Shown here: positions 49,671-58,228 of the stretch, piece by piece | Position numbering within the stretch: the stretch's first letter is position 1 | Layout of the letters: the number at the start of each line of letters is the position of its first letter | Source of the DNA: Bacillota bacterium | Lineage (GTDB): Bacteria; Bacillota; Clostridia; Christensenellales; UMGS416 | NCBI GenBank assembly: GCA_023421955.1 | Contig: JAEZSE010000049.1 | Location: forward strand, 1 to 64,000 | Length of the DNA stretch: 64,000 bases | Direction: 5' to 3' | Position numbers and translations under genes: made by a program | Notes under the pieces: generated by a model | Seen by the model: the letters and a program-made list of their open reading frames with translations, nothing else | What the model was told of the DNA's origin: nothing | Database searches by the model: none

Positions 49671-50213
49671 TTATACTTCTTTACCTGCAAGCCCGTTTCT
49701 CAGGCGAACCAGCCAATCCAGTTCTGTTTGCAGTGTCATCAAGCGATGCGTGCTGATCATGCCCCATAGGTATTCCTCTCGCCGGTCCCGTGTCGTGATT
49801 GCGTTGCCACGATTCAATTGTTCACGGGCCATCTTGAGCTCGATCTCCACTGCATGCTGGTATTGATCCAGCATCCCTGTGAGCTCAGTGCCGTTCAGGC
49901 ACTCTGCCCAAGCGATGTGCATCAGGAAGTCGTTTGCGTGAGGTGGCGCGCCGCCAGGCTCCAAAATAGCTAGCTTCAGCTGTGCTTTTCCGGCATCGGT
50001 CGCAGAGTAGCGCTTTTGAGCCGGAAGCTTTTCCTGTTGTATGGTCTCTTTGTGCACCAACCCTTTTTTCTCCAATGCCATCAGTGTGGTGTAGATCTGG
50101 TTGTTGTTGCCTGACCACGGTAAGAAATCCAGCTTTGCAAAAAGCGCCTTCAGTTCATAACCGGTCATATCACTCCAGGCCAGGAAGCCAAGGATCGCGT
50201 TTTCCAGTTCCAT
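49671..50213 (-). CDS. PadR-family transcriptional regulator
   Basis: 180 residues. Winged helix ~1-80: LENAILGFLAWSDMTGYELKALFAKLDFLPW, then NQIYTTLMALEKKGLVHKET and KRYSATDAGKAQL, the PadR pattern; a C-terminal dimerising alpha-helical part follows (AEIELKMAREQLNR, LQTELDWLVRLRNGL). PadR regulators sense small phenolic or drug-like compounds; the ligand is unknown. Divergent from the SDR gene (50389), which is a candidate target. TGATAC repeats in the intergenic space may be its operator. SD AAGGGATGG. Confidence 0.85.
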   Translation of the reverse strand: MELENAILGFLAWSDMTGYELKALFAKLDFLPWSGNNNQIYTTLMALEKKGLVHKETIQQEKLPAQKRYSATDAGKAQLKLAILEPGGAPPHANDFLMHIAWAECLNGTELTGMLDQYQHAVEIELKMAREQLNRGNAITTRDRREEYLWGMISTHRLMTLQTELDWLVRLRNGLAGKEV

Positions 50214-50315
50214 CAGATGACCATCCCTTCATAACCTAGGTTCATCATAACCAGGATGATGCATTGTGTCAATGGTGCGAAGGACATAAAATGAGTTTGC
50301 ATTTTCGCCCATATA

Positions 50316-50356
50316 TGATACAGTGATACTGATAATACTTCACAACATGTGATACT
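50316..50356 (+). promoter_or_regulatory. TGATAC repeats between PadR and SDR genes, possible operators
   Basis: TGATAC occurs at 50316, 50324 and 50350; the last two extend to GTGATACT and lie 26 bases apart. Placed between divergent regulator and SDR genes, they could be regulator sites. No palindrome was confirmed. No promoter with both boxes could be chosen here. Confidence 0.35.
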
Positions 50357-50388
50357 AATTTTCTTTGACTGGAAGGCGGGCGTGATCC

Positions 50389-51168
50389 ATGGAAGGCATG
50401 CGTAGGTTGGAAGGCAGGCGGGCGCTGGTAACCGGCGGAGGCCAGGGGTTGGGTGAGGCGCTTTGCCTGAGGCTGGCGGCGGAAGGCGCAAAGGTAACCG
50501 TGGCAGACATCAACATCGAGACCGCCCGCGCTGTGGCCGATCAGATTGGCGGCGTTGCCATAGCCTGCGACGTGACGGACTATGATGCCTGCGGACGCAT
50601 GGCTGCCGAGGCGGCATCAGCAATGGGCGGCATCGACCTGCTGGTGTGCAACGCGGCGATCCTGTTTTCCGGAGCCATCGAGGAGTTGGACGCAGCACGT
50701 TTCAAAAAGGTGATTGACGTCAATCTGTGCGGCTGCTTCAACACGGTGAAAGCAGCGATCCCCCACATCCGAAAGGCTGGCGGCGGCACCATTGTGCAGA
50801 TCAACAGCAAGTCGGGAAAAAAGGGCTCGTTCAAAAACTCCGCTTATGCCGCCAGCAAGTTCGGGGGCATCGGCCTGGTGCAGAGCCTGGCGCTTGAGTT
50901 TGCTGAGGAGGGCATTCGCGTGAACGCCATCTGCCCTGGTAACCTGCTGGATTCACCATTGTGGGTGAATAGCCTTTTCAAGCAATACGCCAAAAACCAG
51001 GGCATCACGGAAGAGCAGGTGCGCCAGAAATACATTGACCAGGTGCCAATGAAGCGCGGCTGCACTTATGAAGACGTGGCTAATGTGATGGTGTTCTTAT
51101 CCTGCGCTGAGTCCAGCTATATGACCGGCCAGGCCATCAATGTGACCGGCGGGCAGGAGATGCGGTAA
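50389..51168 (+). CDS. Short-chain dehydrogenase, sorbitol-6-phosphate 2-dehydrogenase-like
   Basis: 259 residues, classical SDR. NAD-binding GGGQGLGEALCLRLAAEG and DVTDYDACGR, catalytic Ser in INSKSGKKGSF and Tyr-Lys in YAASKFGGIGLVQS. The C-terminal region NSLFKQYAKNQGI, RQKYIDQVPMKRGCTYEDVANVMVF and SYMTGQAINVTGGQEM closely resembles SrlD/GutD-type sorbitol-6-phosphate dehydrogenase as I recall it. No PTS permease or polyol transporter gene adjoins it, so physiological role is unsure; other hexitol dehydrogenases are possible. ATG 50389 lies 13 bases after GGAAGG; ATG 50398 is an alternative. Divergent from the PadR gene. Confidence 0.78.
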   Translation: MEGMRRLEGRRALVTGGGQGLGEALCLRLAAEGAKVTVADINIETARAVADQIGGVAIACDVTDYDACGRMAAEAASAMGGIDLLVCNAAILFSGAIEELDAARFKKVIDVNLCGCFNTVKAAIPHIRKAGGGTIVQINSKSGKKGSFKNSAYAASKFGGIGLVQSLALEFAEEGIRVNAICPGNLLDSPLWVNSLFKQYAKNQGITEEQVRQKYIDQVPMKRGCTYEDVANVMVFLSCAESSYMTGQAINVTGGQEMR

Positions 51169-51228
51169 GCTTTTCGCTGTCGGTGCTATCGACCTAGGCG
51201 ATTTTCCGCTCGTTTATCTTTTACGTTT

Positions 51229-51351
51229 ACCCGCCCACCGCGCAAGCCTTGTGCCTGGATGGCGCTTTAGCCAAGCAACACCGGATGCAGCAGAAGGCTG
51301 CATCCGCCCGCATGGATGCGGGCGAGGTGTTGCGAAGGTCGCTGGGCGGGT
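51229..51351. other. Highly structured intergenic element (three-way junction inside a long-range stem)
   Basis: Between convergent SDR and AraC genes. Outer stem: ACCCGCCCA (51229-51237) pairs with TGGGCGGGT (51343-51351). Inner stem: GCAACACC (51275-51282) with GGTGTTGC (51326-51333), enclosing two hairpins: GGATGCAGC/GCTGCATCC (51283-51291, 51297-51305) and GCCCGCAT/ATGCGGGC (51306-51313, 51316-51323). Two further hairpins lie in the left arm (51240-51254 and 51260-51273). All pairs were read directly. No coding frame fits. Strand is undecided. It may be a structured RNA or a palindromic mobile element. Confidence 0.6.
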
Positions 51352-51405
51352 TCTATCATTTGCCTCCGCCGAATGAATCGGCTGTCGGCTTCGTCGGTTT
51401 ATTCC

Positions 51406-52347
51406 TCATAAGTGAAAATCTGGGCTTCTTAGCTCTCGTAGGGGCAGGGGGATTACTGGCTCCTGCCCCCCCGCGCTCCTCTTGCGATACTGCGCCGGCG
51501 TGCAGTTTCGGGTGAGCTTAAAGACCTTGTCGAAATAGTTGATGTTGCAGAATCCGGTCCTCGCGGCGATCTCGGTCACCGGCAGATCCGTCCCGCTGAG
51601 CAGCCCGGCGGCTTTTTCCACGCGGGTCAGGTTCATGAAATCCACCAGCGTGCGACCGGTCAGCTTTTTGAAGGTCTTGCAGAAGTGGGCGGGGCTCAGT
51701 GCGACCATACGGGCTGCGCTGGACACCGTCAGCCGCTCGGCATGGTTGAGGTCGATGTGTTCCAGCAGCGCCTTGAAGCGGTCGATGCTCATGGCCAGGC
51801 GGCCGATGTCGGTGCCGCCTTCCTCCCTGCTTGGAAAATTCCGGCACATGGCCAGCACCATCAGCTGCAGTGCCGCCTTCACGGCCAGCTCGTAGCCCTC
51901 CCGTCGGCGTTCGAATTCGTCCAGGAGCAGGTCCAGCGCCGCCCGGAGCTCCCCGTAGCCTGCGTCGCCGGGGGCGATCCTCTCCGGGAAGAGCCGCTTG
52001 TTTTCCAGGAAGGGGAGCACATATCTGGCGTGGCTGGGGTCCGGCAAGGCGCTGCTCAGCAGCGCCTTGTGGAACACGATGGCCTGATAGACCACCGGTT
52101 CATCGCCCAGGGCGGTTCCGGAGTGCAGCAGACCGCTGTTCACGATCAATATGTCGCCGGGCCGGGCCTCATGGCTGCGGCCCTGCAGCACAAAGACTGC
52201 CCGGCCCTGCAGCATCGTGATGATCTCGATGCTGTCGTGCCAGTGCAGGTGGAGGACGCTGTAGCCGGTAGATGTGTTGGTGAACACGTTCATCGGGAAG
52301 AACCGGTCGATCAGCTGTGTCTTTTCCATCAGTTCCGGTTGGTTCAT
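51406..52347 (-). CDS. AraC-family transcriptional regulator
   Basis: 313 residues from ATG 52347. N-terminal cupin-like sensor (FTNTSTGYSVLHLHWHDSIEI, QGRSHEARPGDILIVNSGLLH) and C-terminal double helix-turn-helix (~205-300): LTVSSAARMVALSPAHFCKTFKKLTGRT, and DLPVTEIAARTGFCNINYFDKVFKLTRNCTPAQYR. It is a sugar-responsive activator type, and probably controls the divergently transcribed genes at 52473-54387. SD GGGAGC. A proline-rich tail after the second HTH is unusual. The effector is unknown. Confidence 0.92.
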   Translation of the reverse strand: MNQPELMEKTQLIDRFFPMNVFTNTSTGYSVLHLHWHDSIEIITMLQGRAVFVLQGRSHEARPGDILIVNSGLLHSGTALGDEPVVYQAIVFHKALLSSALPDPSHARYVLPFLENKRLFPERIAPGDAGYGELRAALDLLLDEFERRREGYELAVKAALQLMVLAMCRNFPSREEGGTDIGRLAMSIDRFKALLEHIDLNHAERLTVSSAARMVALSPAHFCKTFKKLTGRTLVDFMNLTRVEKAAGLLSGTDLPVTEIAARTGFCNINYFDKVFKLTRNCTPAQYRKRSAGGQEPVIPLPLRELRSPDFHL

Positions 52348-52391
52348 CGCGCGCTCCCGCCGGGCCGCAGGATTGTATAACATTTCCGCAA

Positions 52392-52410
52392 TGGGATGTA
52401 TAGTATCCCA
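52392..52410. promoter_or_regulatory. Palindrome between the AraC gene and its divergent operon
   Basis: TGGGAT (52392-52397), 7 bases, ATCCCA (52405-52410). Located 45 bases from the AraC start and 62 from the epimerase start. It could be an operator; AraC proteins usually use direct repeats, so this remains open. Confidence 0.4.
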
Positions 52411-52472
52411 GCCGCGGCCCGGATATCATCATTATATACGATGCTTCCTATCACGAAAAGCAGGAGGGTTCC

Positions 52473-53357
52473 ATGGAAAACATACGGATCGGCACGCTGG
52501 TAAACGGACCGGACGCGGTCAGGGTGATCCCCCAGATCCTGCCCCACGGCTTCGAGTCGTTCACGATCACGTTCTGGCAGACCACCGGCAACATCGACCT
52601 GGCGGAGTTGGCCAAACGGGTAAAGGACGCGCTGGGAGACAGCGGAGCGGTGATTTCGGCGGTGTCTGTCTTCGGCAACCCACTGACCTGCGAAGGCAAC
52701 AACGCCGACGCGCTGAAGAGCTGGGAGCGCCTGATCGACAGCGCCCATTTGTTCGGCGCCGGCATCGTGTCGGGCTTCACCGGCCGCATCCCCGGCAAGC
52801 CCATCGAAGGCTCCATCCCGGCGTTCCAACAGGTCTTCGGGGAGCTTCAAAAGCGGGCGGCGGACCGGGGCGTGCTCATCGCCTTTGAAAACTGCAACAT
52901 GGGTGGGGATTGGCGGGATGGCGAGTGGAACATCGCCCACAACCCGGCGGCGTGGGAATTGATGTTCGACGCCGTGCCGGAAAGCAACCTGGGCCTGGAA
53001 TGGGAGCCCTGCCACCAGATGGTGCAGCTGATCGAACCCATCCCCCAGCTGCGCAAATGGGTGGGGAAGGTCTTCCACCTGCACGGCAAGGACGCCACGA
53101 TTGCCTGGGACATTGTGCGGGAGCAGGGTATCGGCGGGCCAAAAGAGTTCGTCTGGCACCGCACTCCGGGCTTCGGCGACTCCAACTGGACCGACATCAT
53201 CACGATCCTCCGGCAGGGTGGCTACCGGGGCGCCATCGACATTGAGGGCTGGCATGACCCGGTCTATCGCGACGAGCTGGAGATGACCGGGCAGGTGCAC
53301 GGCCTGAATTACCTGAAACGCTGCCGGGGCGGGGACTTCGTGCCCAATCCGGCGTGA
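52473..53357 (+). CDS. Sugar phosphate isomerase/epimerase (xylose-isomerase-like TIM barrel)
   Basis: 294 residues. TIM barrel with metal-ligand candidates: Glu in IAFENCNMGGDW, Asp/Glu and His in LGLEWEPCHQMVQ, KVFHLHGKDATIAWD and DIEGWHDPVYRDELEM. Family of AP-endonuclease-2-like sugar isomerases and epimerases (PF01261). In inositol or polyol cassettes such proteins isomerise the keto product made by Gfo/Idh dehydrogenases; the next gene is one, starting 10 bases later. The pair plus AraC looks like a small carbohydrate catabolic unit without transporter. GGAGG precedes the ATG. G+C is about 65%, well above the neighbours. Confidence 0.85.
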   Translation: MENIRIGTLVNGPDAVRVIPQILPHGFESFTITFWQTTGNIDLAELAKRVKDALGDSGAVISAVSVFGNPLTCEGNNADALKSWERLIDSAHLFGAGIVSGFTGRIPGKPIEGSIPAFQQVFGELQKRAADRGVLIAFENCNMGGDWRDGEWNIAHNPAAWELMFDAVPESNLGLEWEPCHQMVQLIEPIPQLRKWVGKVFHLHGKDATIAWDIVREQGIGGPKEFVWHRTPGFGDSNWTDIITILRQGGYRGAIDIEGWHDPVYRDELEMTGQVHGLNYLKRCRGGDFVPNPA

Positions 53358-53367
53358 GGAGGCGACC

Positions 53368-54387
53368 ATGAAGCGGTTCAACATCGTCGTGGCCGGCTGT
53401 GGTGCCATGGCCAACGAATGGGTGAAATACACATTGGAGCGTCAGGACTGCCGCGTCGCGGGCCTGGTGGATATCAGGGCAGAGAATGCCGCGGCGATGG
53501 CGACCCGGCACGGTCTGGACGCGCCGGTGTTCACCGACCTTACGGATGCTCTGGGCGCCACCGATGCCAACCTGGTGTTCGACATCACGGTGCCAGGCAG
53601 CCACCGCGACGTGGTTGTGACGGCGCTGCACGCCGGCTGCGACGTGCTGGGGGAAAAGCCCATGGCGTCGTCGCTTGCGGAGGCCCGCGAGATGGTGCAG
53701 GTCGCCCGCCAGACCGGCAGGACCTATGCCGTGATGCAGAACCGGCGCTACCTCCGTCAGGGGCGGGCCTTCGCCCAAGCGATCCGGTCCGGGGCCATTG
53801 GAAGGCCCGGATTTGTCACAGCAGACTTTTTCCTCGGGCCCCACTTCGGCGGCTTCCGCGACGCGATGGAAAGCCCACTGGTGCTGGACATGGCCATCCA
53901 CACCTTCGACCAGGCACGGGCCTACTGCGGCTGCGACCCGGTTTCGGTGTACTGCCACGAGTTCAACCCCGAGGGGTCGTGGTACCAGGGCAGCGCCTCG
54001 GCGGTGTGCGTGTTCGAGATGACCGGCGGTTGCGTGTTCTGCTACCGGGGCTCCTGGTGCGCCGAGGGGTGCAATACCTCCTGGGACGCCCAATGGCGCG
54101 TCGTCGGCAGCCTCGGCTCCGCCGTGTGGGACGGCGCCGGCGAGCCGGTCGTGGAGGCCGTGGATATGTCCGCCGAACCGTCATTCATCCGCCCGACCCA
54201 GCCTGTGGAGATTGTCCATGACGAGCACCGCGAGGGGCACTTCGGCTGCCTGGATGACATGTTCCAGGCCCTGCTGGAGGGCAGCCGCGCCCCCACCGAC
54301 TGCGAGGACAACGTCAAGAGCGTCGCGATGGTGTTTGCCGCGATGCAGAGCGCCCGGGAGGGGCGGAAAGTCGAAATTATACTCTAG
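53368..54387 (+). CDS. Gfo/Idh/MocA-family oxidoreductase
   Basis: 339 residues. Rossmann part: FNIVVAGCGAMANEWVKYTL, LVDIRAENAAAMATRHG, and VLGEKPMASSLAEAREMVQ with catalytic lysine; substrate domain has PHFGGFRDAMESPLVLDMAIHTFDQ (catalytic His/Asp region) and DEHREGHFGCLDDMFQALL near the end. NAD(P)-dependent sugar or cyclitol dehydrogenase. It follows the epimerase gene by 10 bases with GAGGAGG as ribosome site and is closed by an 18-bp hairpin. Substrate not determinable; inositol-like or sugar-acid substrates are usual for this pairing. Confidence 0.88.
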   Translation: MKRFNIVVAGCGAMANEWVKYTLERQDCRVAGLVDIRAENAAAMATRHGLDAPVFTDLTDALGATDANLVFDITVPGSHRDVVVTALHAGCDVLGEKPMASSLAEAREMVQVARQTGRTYAVMQNRRYLRQGRAFAQAIRSGAIGRPGFVTADFFLGPHFGGFRDAMESPLVLDMAIHTFDQARAYCGCDPVSVYCHEFNPEGSWYQGSASAVCVFEMTGGCVFCYRGSWCAEGCNTSWDAQWRVVGSLGSAVWDGAGEPVVEAVDMSAEPSFIRPTQPVEIVHDEHREGHFGCLDDMFQALLEGSRAPTDCEDNVKSVAMVFAAMQSAREGRKVEIIL

Positions 54388-54398
54388 TTGATCAAGCG

Positions 54399-54437
54399 AT
54401 ATCCCCCCTGTCGCTGCCGCAGCGACAGGGGGGATAT
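54399..54437. terminator. Strong bidirectional terminator between oxidoreductase and pirin genes
   Basis: Perfect 18-bp inverted repeat (54399-54416 and 54420-54437) with a CCG loop; arms end ATAT. It stands between convergent stops at 54387 and 54459. Confidence 0.85.
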
Positions 54438-54458
54438 TTACAGAATCTTGTTCTGGGC

Positions 54459-55304
54459 TTATTGTTGATGTTTCAAAAACGTGCCCTTCTTCAGCTCGTC
54501 AAACGCCAGTTTCAGTTCCTCCATCGTGTTCATCACGATGGGCCCGCCCCAGGCCACCGGCTCCCCAAGCGGTGTTCCGGCGAAAATGATGAAGCGGATG
54601 CCCTTGGCCCCGGCTGCAACCTCCAAAAGATTACCCGCGCCGAGTAATGCTGCCTGATGGTGGCTCACCATCGTTTCTCCTGCGCCGACCGTGCCAGATC
54701 CCTCCACCACGTAGAGGAACACCTTGTCTTCCGGCTTCGTGGGAAGCGCCCATCGCCGCCCTGCATCGAGCTGCACATCCAGTAGTGTGGCCGGCACATA
54801 ATCACCTTGTGTGACACCCTCGGCCTCTTCATACTGTCCGGCCACCACGGCCACCGCAGCGCCACCTTGACGCACAAGCGGGATCCGGTCGGGCGTGAGG
54901 TCGCGGTATTGAGGCGCCGTCATCTTGTACTTTTTCGGAAGGTTGATCCACAGCTGCAGCCCCAACATCCTGGGCGAGGCCTGCGGCATCTCCTGATGAA
55001 TGATGCCGCTGCCGGCCGTCATCCACTGGCAGCAGCCATCACGGATCATGCCCTTGTTACTGAGGCTGTCACCGTGCTCGATGGCGCCCTGGATCAGATA
55101 AGTAACGGTCTCAATGCCCCGGTGGGGGTGCCATGGAAAGCCCTTCACATAATCATTGGGATCGGCAGAGTCAAAAGCATCCAGCATCAGAAACGGGTCA
55201 AAGTCAGCCACGTCGTCGTGCCCGATCACGCGGACCAGCCTCACGCCAGCACCGTCGGTCGTGCGGACTCCGGTTACGATCCGCTTTACTTCTCTCGAAC
55301 CCAT
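54459..55304 (-). CDS. Pirin-family protein
   Basis: 281 residues, two cupin domains. Metal-binding set in the N-terminal cupin: FPWHPHRGIETVTYLIQG (two His), EHGDS (His) and GSGIIHQEMP (Glu/His). C-terminal pirin domain has KVFLYVVEGSGTVGAGE and FIIFAGTPLGEPVAWGGPIVMN. Bacterial pirins vary: some act as quercetinases, others bind metabolic enzymes. ATG 55304 (MGSREVKRIV) is chosen because AAGGAGG lies 6 bases upstream; the frame from 55331 has no ribosome site. Function open. Confidence 0.9.
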   Translation of the reverse strand: MGSREVKRIVTGVRTTDGAGVRLVRVIGHDDVADFDPFLMLDAFDSADPNDYVKGFPWHPHRGIETVTYLIQGAIEHGDSLSNKGMIRDGCCQWMTAGSGIIHQEMPQASPRMLGLQLWINLPKKYKMTAPQYRDLTPDRIPLVRQGGAAVAVVAGQYEEAEGVTQGDYVPATLLDVQLDAGRRWALPTKPEDKVFLYVVEGSGTVGAGETMVSHHQAALLGAGNLLEVAAGAKGIRFIIFAGTPLGEPVAWGGPIVMNTMEELKLAFDELKKGTFLKHQQ

Positions 55305-55418
55305 TGTGTGCCTCCTTGTATTATTTGCCAACGATCCTTCTTATTGCTTTTCAGTATAGCACTGTTTTTGCATTGGTTCATCATTTTGAACTCATTTGGC
55401 CATGCTTCAACCTTTTGG

Positions 55419-55447
55419 TTGACACCTATGCACTGCCTGCATATAAT
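55419..55447 (+). promoter_or_regulatory. Consensus sigma-A promoter of leuS T-box leader
   Basis: TTGACA (55419-55424), 17 bases, TATAAT (55442-55447): a perfect match with ideal spacing. Predicted start near 55454. Confidence 0.92.
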
Positions 55448-55453
55448 ATCCTT

Positions 55454-55740
55454 AACTCAAATACCCACGCAATGATGGGGAGCCAGGGGCAAGCAATCCC
55501 GCTCAGAGAGCCGCCGGCCGGTGCAAGGCGGCAGGGAAGCAGCCCATTCTCTCACCCCGGAGCATCCAACCGAAAGCGCTTATTGCTGCGTAGGCTTGGA
55601 CGGAGACCCACCGATACAGGGGCAGGATCTGGGCATATCTGTTTGGTGGCTCGCATCCGAACAAGATGGGGATGAAATCTCCAATCAGAGTGGTACCGCG
55701 AACGGCCCTTCGCCTCTGTGAGGTGAAGGGCGTTTATTTT
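55454..55740 (+). promoter_or_regulatory. T-box riboswitch (leucine) of leuS
   Basis: Leader of about 290 bases. The T-box core AGTGGTACCGCG (55689-55700) is present; its TGGT bulge pairs with the ACCA end of an uncharged tRNA, matching the A discriminator of tRNA-Leu. The competing terminator is GCCCTTCGCCTC / GAGGTGAAGGGC (55705-55716, 55720-55731) followed by GTTTATTTT. The stem I base pairs a GGGGAG-like arm near 55476 with CTCACCCC near 55551; CTC at 55551-55553, followed by A, is the best candidate specifier codon (Leu). Uncharged tRNA-Leu would lift termination and raise leuS expression. Confidence 0.88.
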
Positions 55741-55800
55741 GCTTCTTGGTAGGGGCGGGGCTTCATACCCGCCCAAGAATAGGTTCTGGGAGGGTTCATG

Positions 55801-58212
55801 ATGGCCAAGGAATTCTACAACCCATCGAATATCGAAAAAAAATGGCAGGACATCTGGGATGAAAAGGGCGTTTTCCGTGCCGAGGACGACTTTTCCAAGC
55901 CCAAGTTCTACGGCCTGATCGAGTTTCCCTATCCTTCCGGCGCGGGCCTGCATGTAGGGCACCCCCGCAGCAACACGGCAATGGACATCATCGCCCGCAA
56001 GCGCCGCATGGAGGGCTACAACGTGCTGTTCCCAATCGGTTGGGATGCGTTCGGTTTGCCCACAGAAAACTACGCGATCAAAAACAACATTCAGCCGTCA
56101 GTTGTGACAAAAAACAATACGGACCGGTTCCGCAGCCAGCTGAAGGCGCTGGGCTTTTCCTTTGATTATTCCCGGGAGATCAACACCACCGATCCAGCCT
56201 ATTTCAAGTGGACACAGTGGATCTTCCTGAAGCTGTTTGAGCGCGGCCTGGCCTATAAAACCGAGATGCCGATCAACTACTGCACCAGTTGCCGCGTGGG
56301 GTTGTCCAACGAGGAAGTGGTGGACGGTGTGTGCGAGCGCTGCGGCGGCGCCGTGGTGCAGAAGGTAAAAAGCCAGTGGATGCTGAAGATCACCGACTAT
56401 GCCCAGAAGCTGCTGGACGGCCTGGATACGATTGACTTTATAGAGAAGGTCAAAATCCAGCAGCGCAACTGGATCGGCCGCAGCGAAGGTGCAGAGATGG
56501 ACTTTGCCATCGCCGGTTCTGAGGACAGGATCAAGGTCTTTACGACCCGCCCGGACACGGTGTTTGGCGCAACCTATATGGTGCTCTCGCCGGAGCACCC
56601 GCTGATCGACAAACACCGCACACAAATCGCCAATTTCCATGAGGTTGTCGAGTATCGCAAGGCTGCTTCCGGCAAGTCTGCGATGGAGCGCACGGAACTC
56701 AGCAAGGAGAAGACAGGCGTGCGCCTCAGTGGTTTTGACGCCGTGAACCCGGCCACTGGCGAGTCGATCCCAGTGTGGATCTCCGACTATGTGCTGATGA
56801 CTTATGGCACCGGCGCGATCATGGCCGTGCCCGGCCATGACGAGCGCGACTGGGAGTTTGCCAAGAAGTTCGGCCTGTCCATCGTTGAGGTGGTGGCTGG
56901 CGGTAACGTGCAGGAGGCGGCATTCTCTGATATCGAAAGCGGCACGATGGTGAACTCCGGCTTTTTGAACGGGCTCACCGTGAAGCAGGCCAAGGCCAGG
57001 ATTACCGACTGGCTGGAGGAGCAGAAGCTGGGCCATCGCACTGTGAACTACAAGCTGCGCGACTGGGTGTTTTCCCGCCAGCGCTATTGGGGCGAGCCTA
57101 TCCCGCTGGTGCATTGCGAGCATTGCGGCTGGGTGCCTCTGCCCTATGAGCAACTGCCGCTCACGCTGCCGGAAGTGGCTGAGTTCCGCCCCGGTGAGGA
57201 CGGCGAGTCGCCTTTGGCTGCCATCGATAGCTGGGTGACAACGAGCTGCCCCAAGTGTGGTGGCCGGGCCCGTCGTGAAACCGACACGATGCCCCAGTGG
57301 GCCGGTTCGTCCTGGTACTTCCTGCGTTACATCGACCCGCACAACGACACTGAGTTGGCGGCGATGGACAAGCTTAAATATTGGGCGCCAGTGGATTGGT
57401 ACAACGGCGGCATGGAGCACACCACGTTGCACCTGCTCTATTCCCGGTTCTGGCACAAGTTCCTCTATGACATTGGTGTGGTGCCCAACCCGGAGCCTTA
57501 TCAGAAGCGCACCAGCCATGGAATGATCCTGGGTGAAAACGGCGAAAAGATGAGCAAGGCCCGCGGCAACGTGGTCAACCCCGACGATATGGTGCAGGAA
57601 TTCGGTGCTGATTCATTCCGTTTGTATGAGATGTTCATGGGCGCCTTTGATCAGGCGATCCCGTGGAGCACCGCCGGGGTGAAAGGTTGCCGCCGCTTCC
57701 TGGATCGCGTGTGGCGCATGGAGGAAATGGTTCAGGGAAAAGAAAACCCGGCGCTCACCACTTCTCTGCACAAGCTGATCCGCAAAGTCAGTGAAGACTA
57801 TGAGGCGATGAAATACAACACCGCCATCGCCGCGATGATGGCCTTTGTGAATGAGGTCTACGAGGCGGGCAGTCTGGGCAAGGAAGACTTCGGCGCGCTG
57901 CTCCGGCTGCTGAACCCGGTGGCACCCCACATCACAGAGGAGCTTTGGGAGCGGGGCGGGTTTGCCGGCCTTGTCTGCCGGAGCCGCTGGCCTCAGTATG
58001 ATCCTGCTCTTTGTGTGGACGAAACCAAGGAAATCGCCGTGCAGGTCAATGGCAAGGTGCGCGGGCGCATCGTGATCGCTGCCGCAGCGAGCAACGAAGA
58101 AATCGAGAAGCAGGCGTTGGCAGGCCCTGATGTGCAGGCATGGATTGAGGGCAAGACGATCATGAAGGTGATCGTGGTGCAGGGGAAGATTGCCAACATT
58201 GTGGTGAAATAG
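55801..58212 (+). CDS. leuS: Leucyl-tRNA synthetase
   Basis: 803 residues, class I. HIGH-type motif in YPSGAGLHVGHPRSNTAMD (~46-64), zinc/CP1 region with CTSCRVGLSNEEVVDGVCERC, the CP1 editing domain (VFTTRPDTVFGATYMVLSPEHP, MAVPGHDERDWEFAKKFG) and KMSKS as GEKMSKARGNVVNPDDMV (~582). C-terminal anticodon-binding and editing-assist domain ends VIVVQGKIANIVVK. It charges tRNA-Leu, and is controlled by the T-box. ATG 55801 lies 6 bases after GGGAGGG; the ATG at 55798 is only 3 bases from it. A length of 803 is normal for the bacterial short type. Confidence 0.97.
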   Translation: MAKEFYNPSNIEKKWQDIWDEKGVFRAEDDFSKPKFYGLIEFPYPSGAGLHVGHPRSNTAMDIIARKRRMEGYNVLFPIGWDAFGLPTENYAIKNNIQPSVVTKNNTDRFRSQLKALGFSFDYSREINTTDPAYFKWTQWIFLKLFERGLAYKTEMPINYCTSCRVGLSNEEVVDGVCERCGGAVVQKVKSQWMLKITDYAQKLLDGLDTIDFIEKVKIQQRNWIGRSEGAEMDFAIAGSEDRIKVFTTRPDTVFGATYMVLSPEHPLIDKHRTQIANFHEVVEYRKAASGKSAMERTELSKEKTGVRLSGFDAVNPATGESIPVWISDYVLMTYGTGAIMAVPGHDERDWEFAKKFGLSIVEVVAGGNVQEAAFSDIESGTMVNSGFLNGLTVKQAKARITDWLEEQKLGHRTVNYKLRDWVFSRQRYWGEPIPLVHCEHCGWVPLPYEQLPLTLPEVAEFRPGEDGESPLAAIDSWVTTSCPKCGGRARRETDTMPQWAGSSWYFLRYIDPHNDTELAAMDKLKYWAPVDWYNGGMEHTTLHLLYSRFWHKFLYDIGVVPNPEPYQKRTSHGMILGENGEKMSKARGNVVNPDDMVQEFGADSFRLYEMFMGAFDQAIPWSTAGVKGCRRFLDRVWRMEEMVQGKENPALTTSLHKLIRKVSEDYEAMKYNTAIAAMMAFVNEVYEAGSLGKEDFGALLRLLNPVAPHITEELWERGGFAGLVCRSRWPQYDPALCVDETKEIAVQVNGKVRGRIVIAAAASNEEIEKQALAGPDVQAWIEGKTIMKVIVVQGKIANIVVK

Positions 58213-58228
58213 CAAAGGCATGTCAACG

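Noticed and set aside
52344..53432. Minus-strand frame of 362 codons over the epimerase gene
   Set aside because: Antisense shadow in a G+C-rich stretch; the plus-strand frame has the TIM-barrel motifs.
56098..57519. 473-codon minus frame over leuS
   Set aside because: Shadow of leuS; no motif and no ribosome site.
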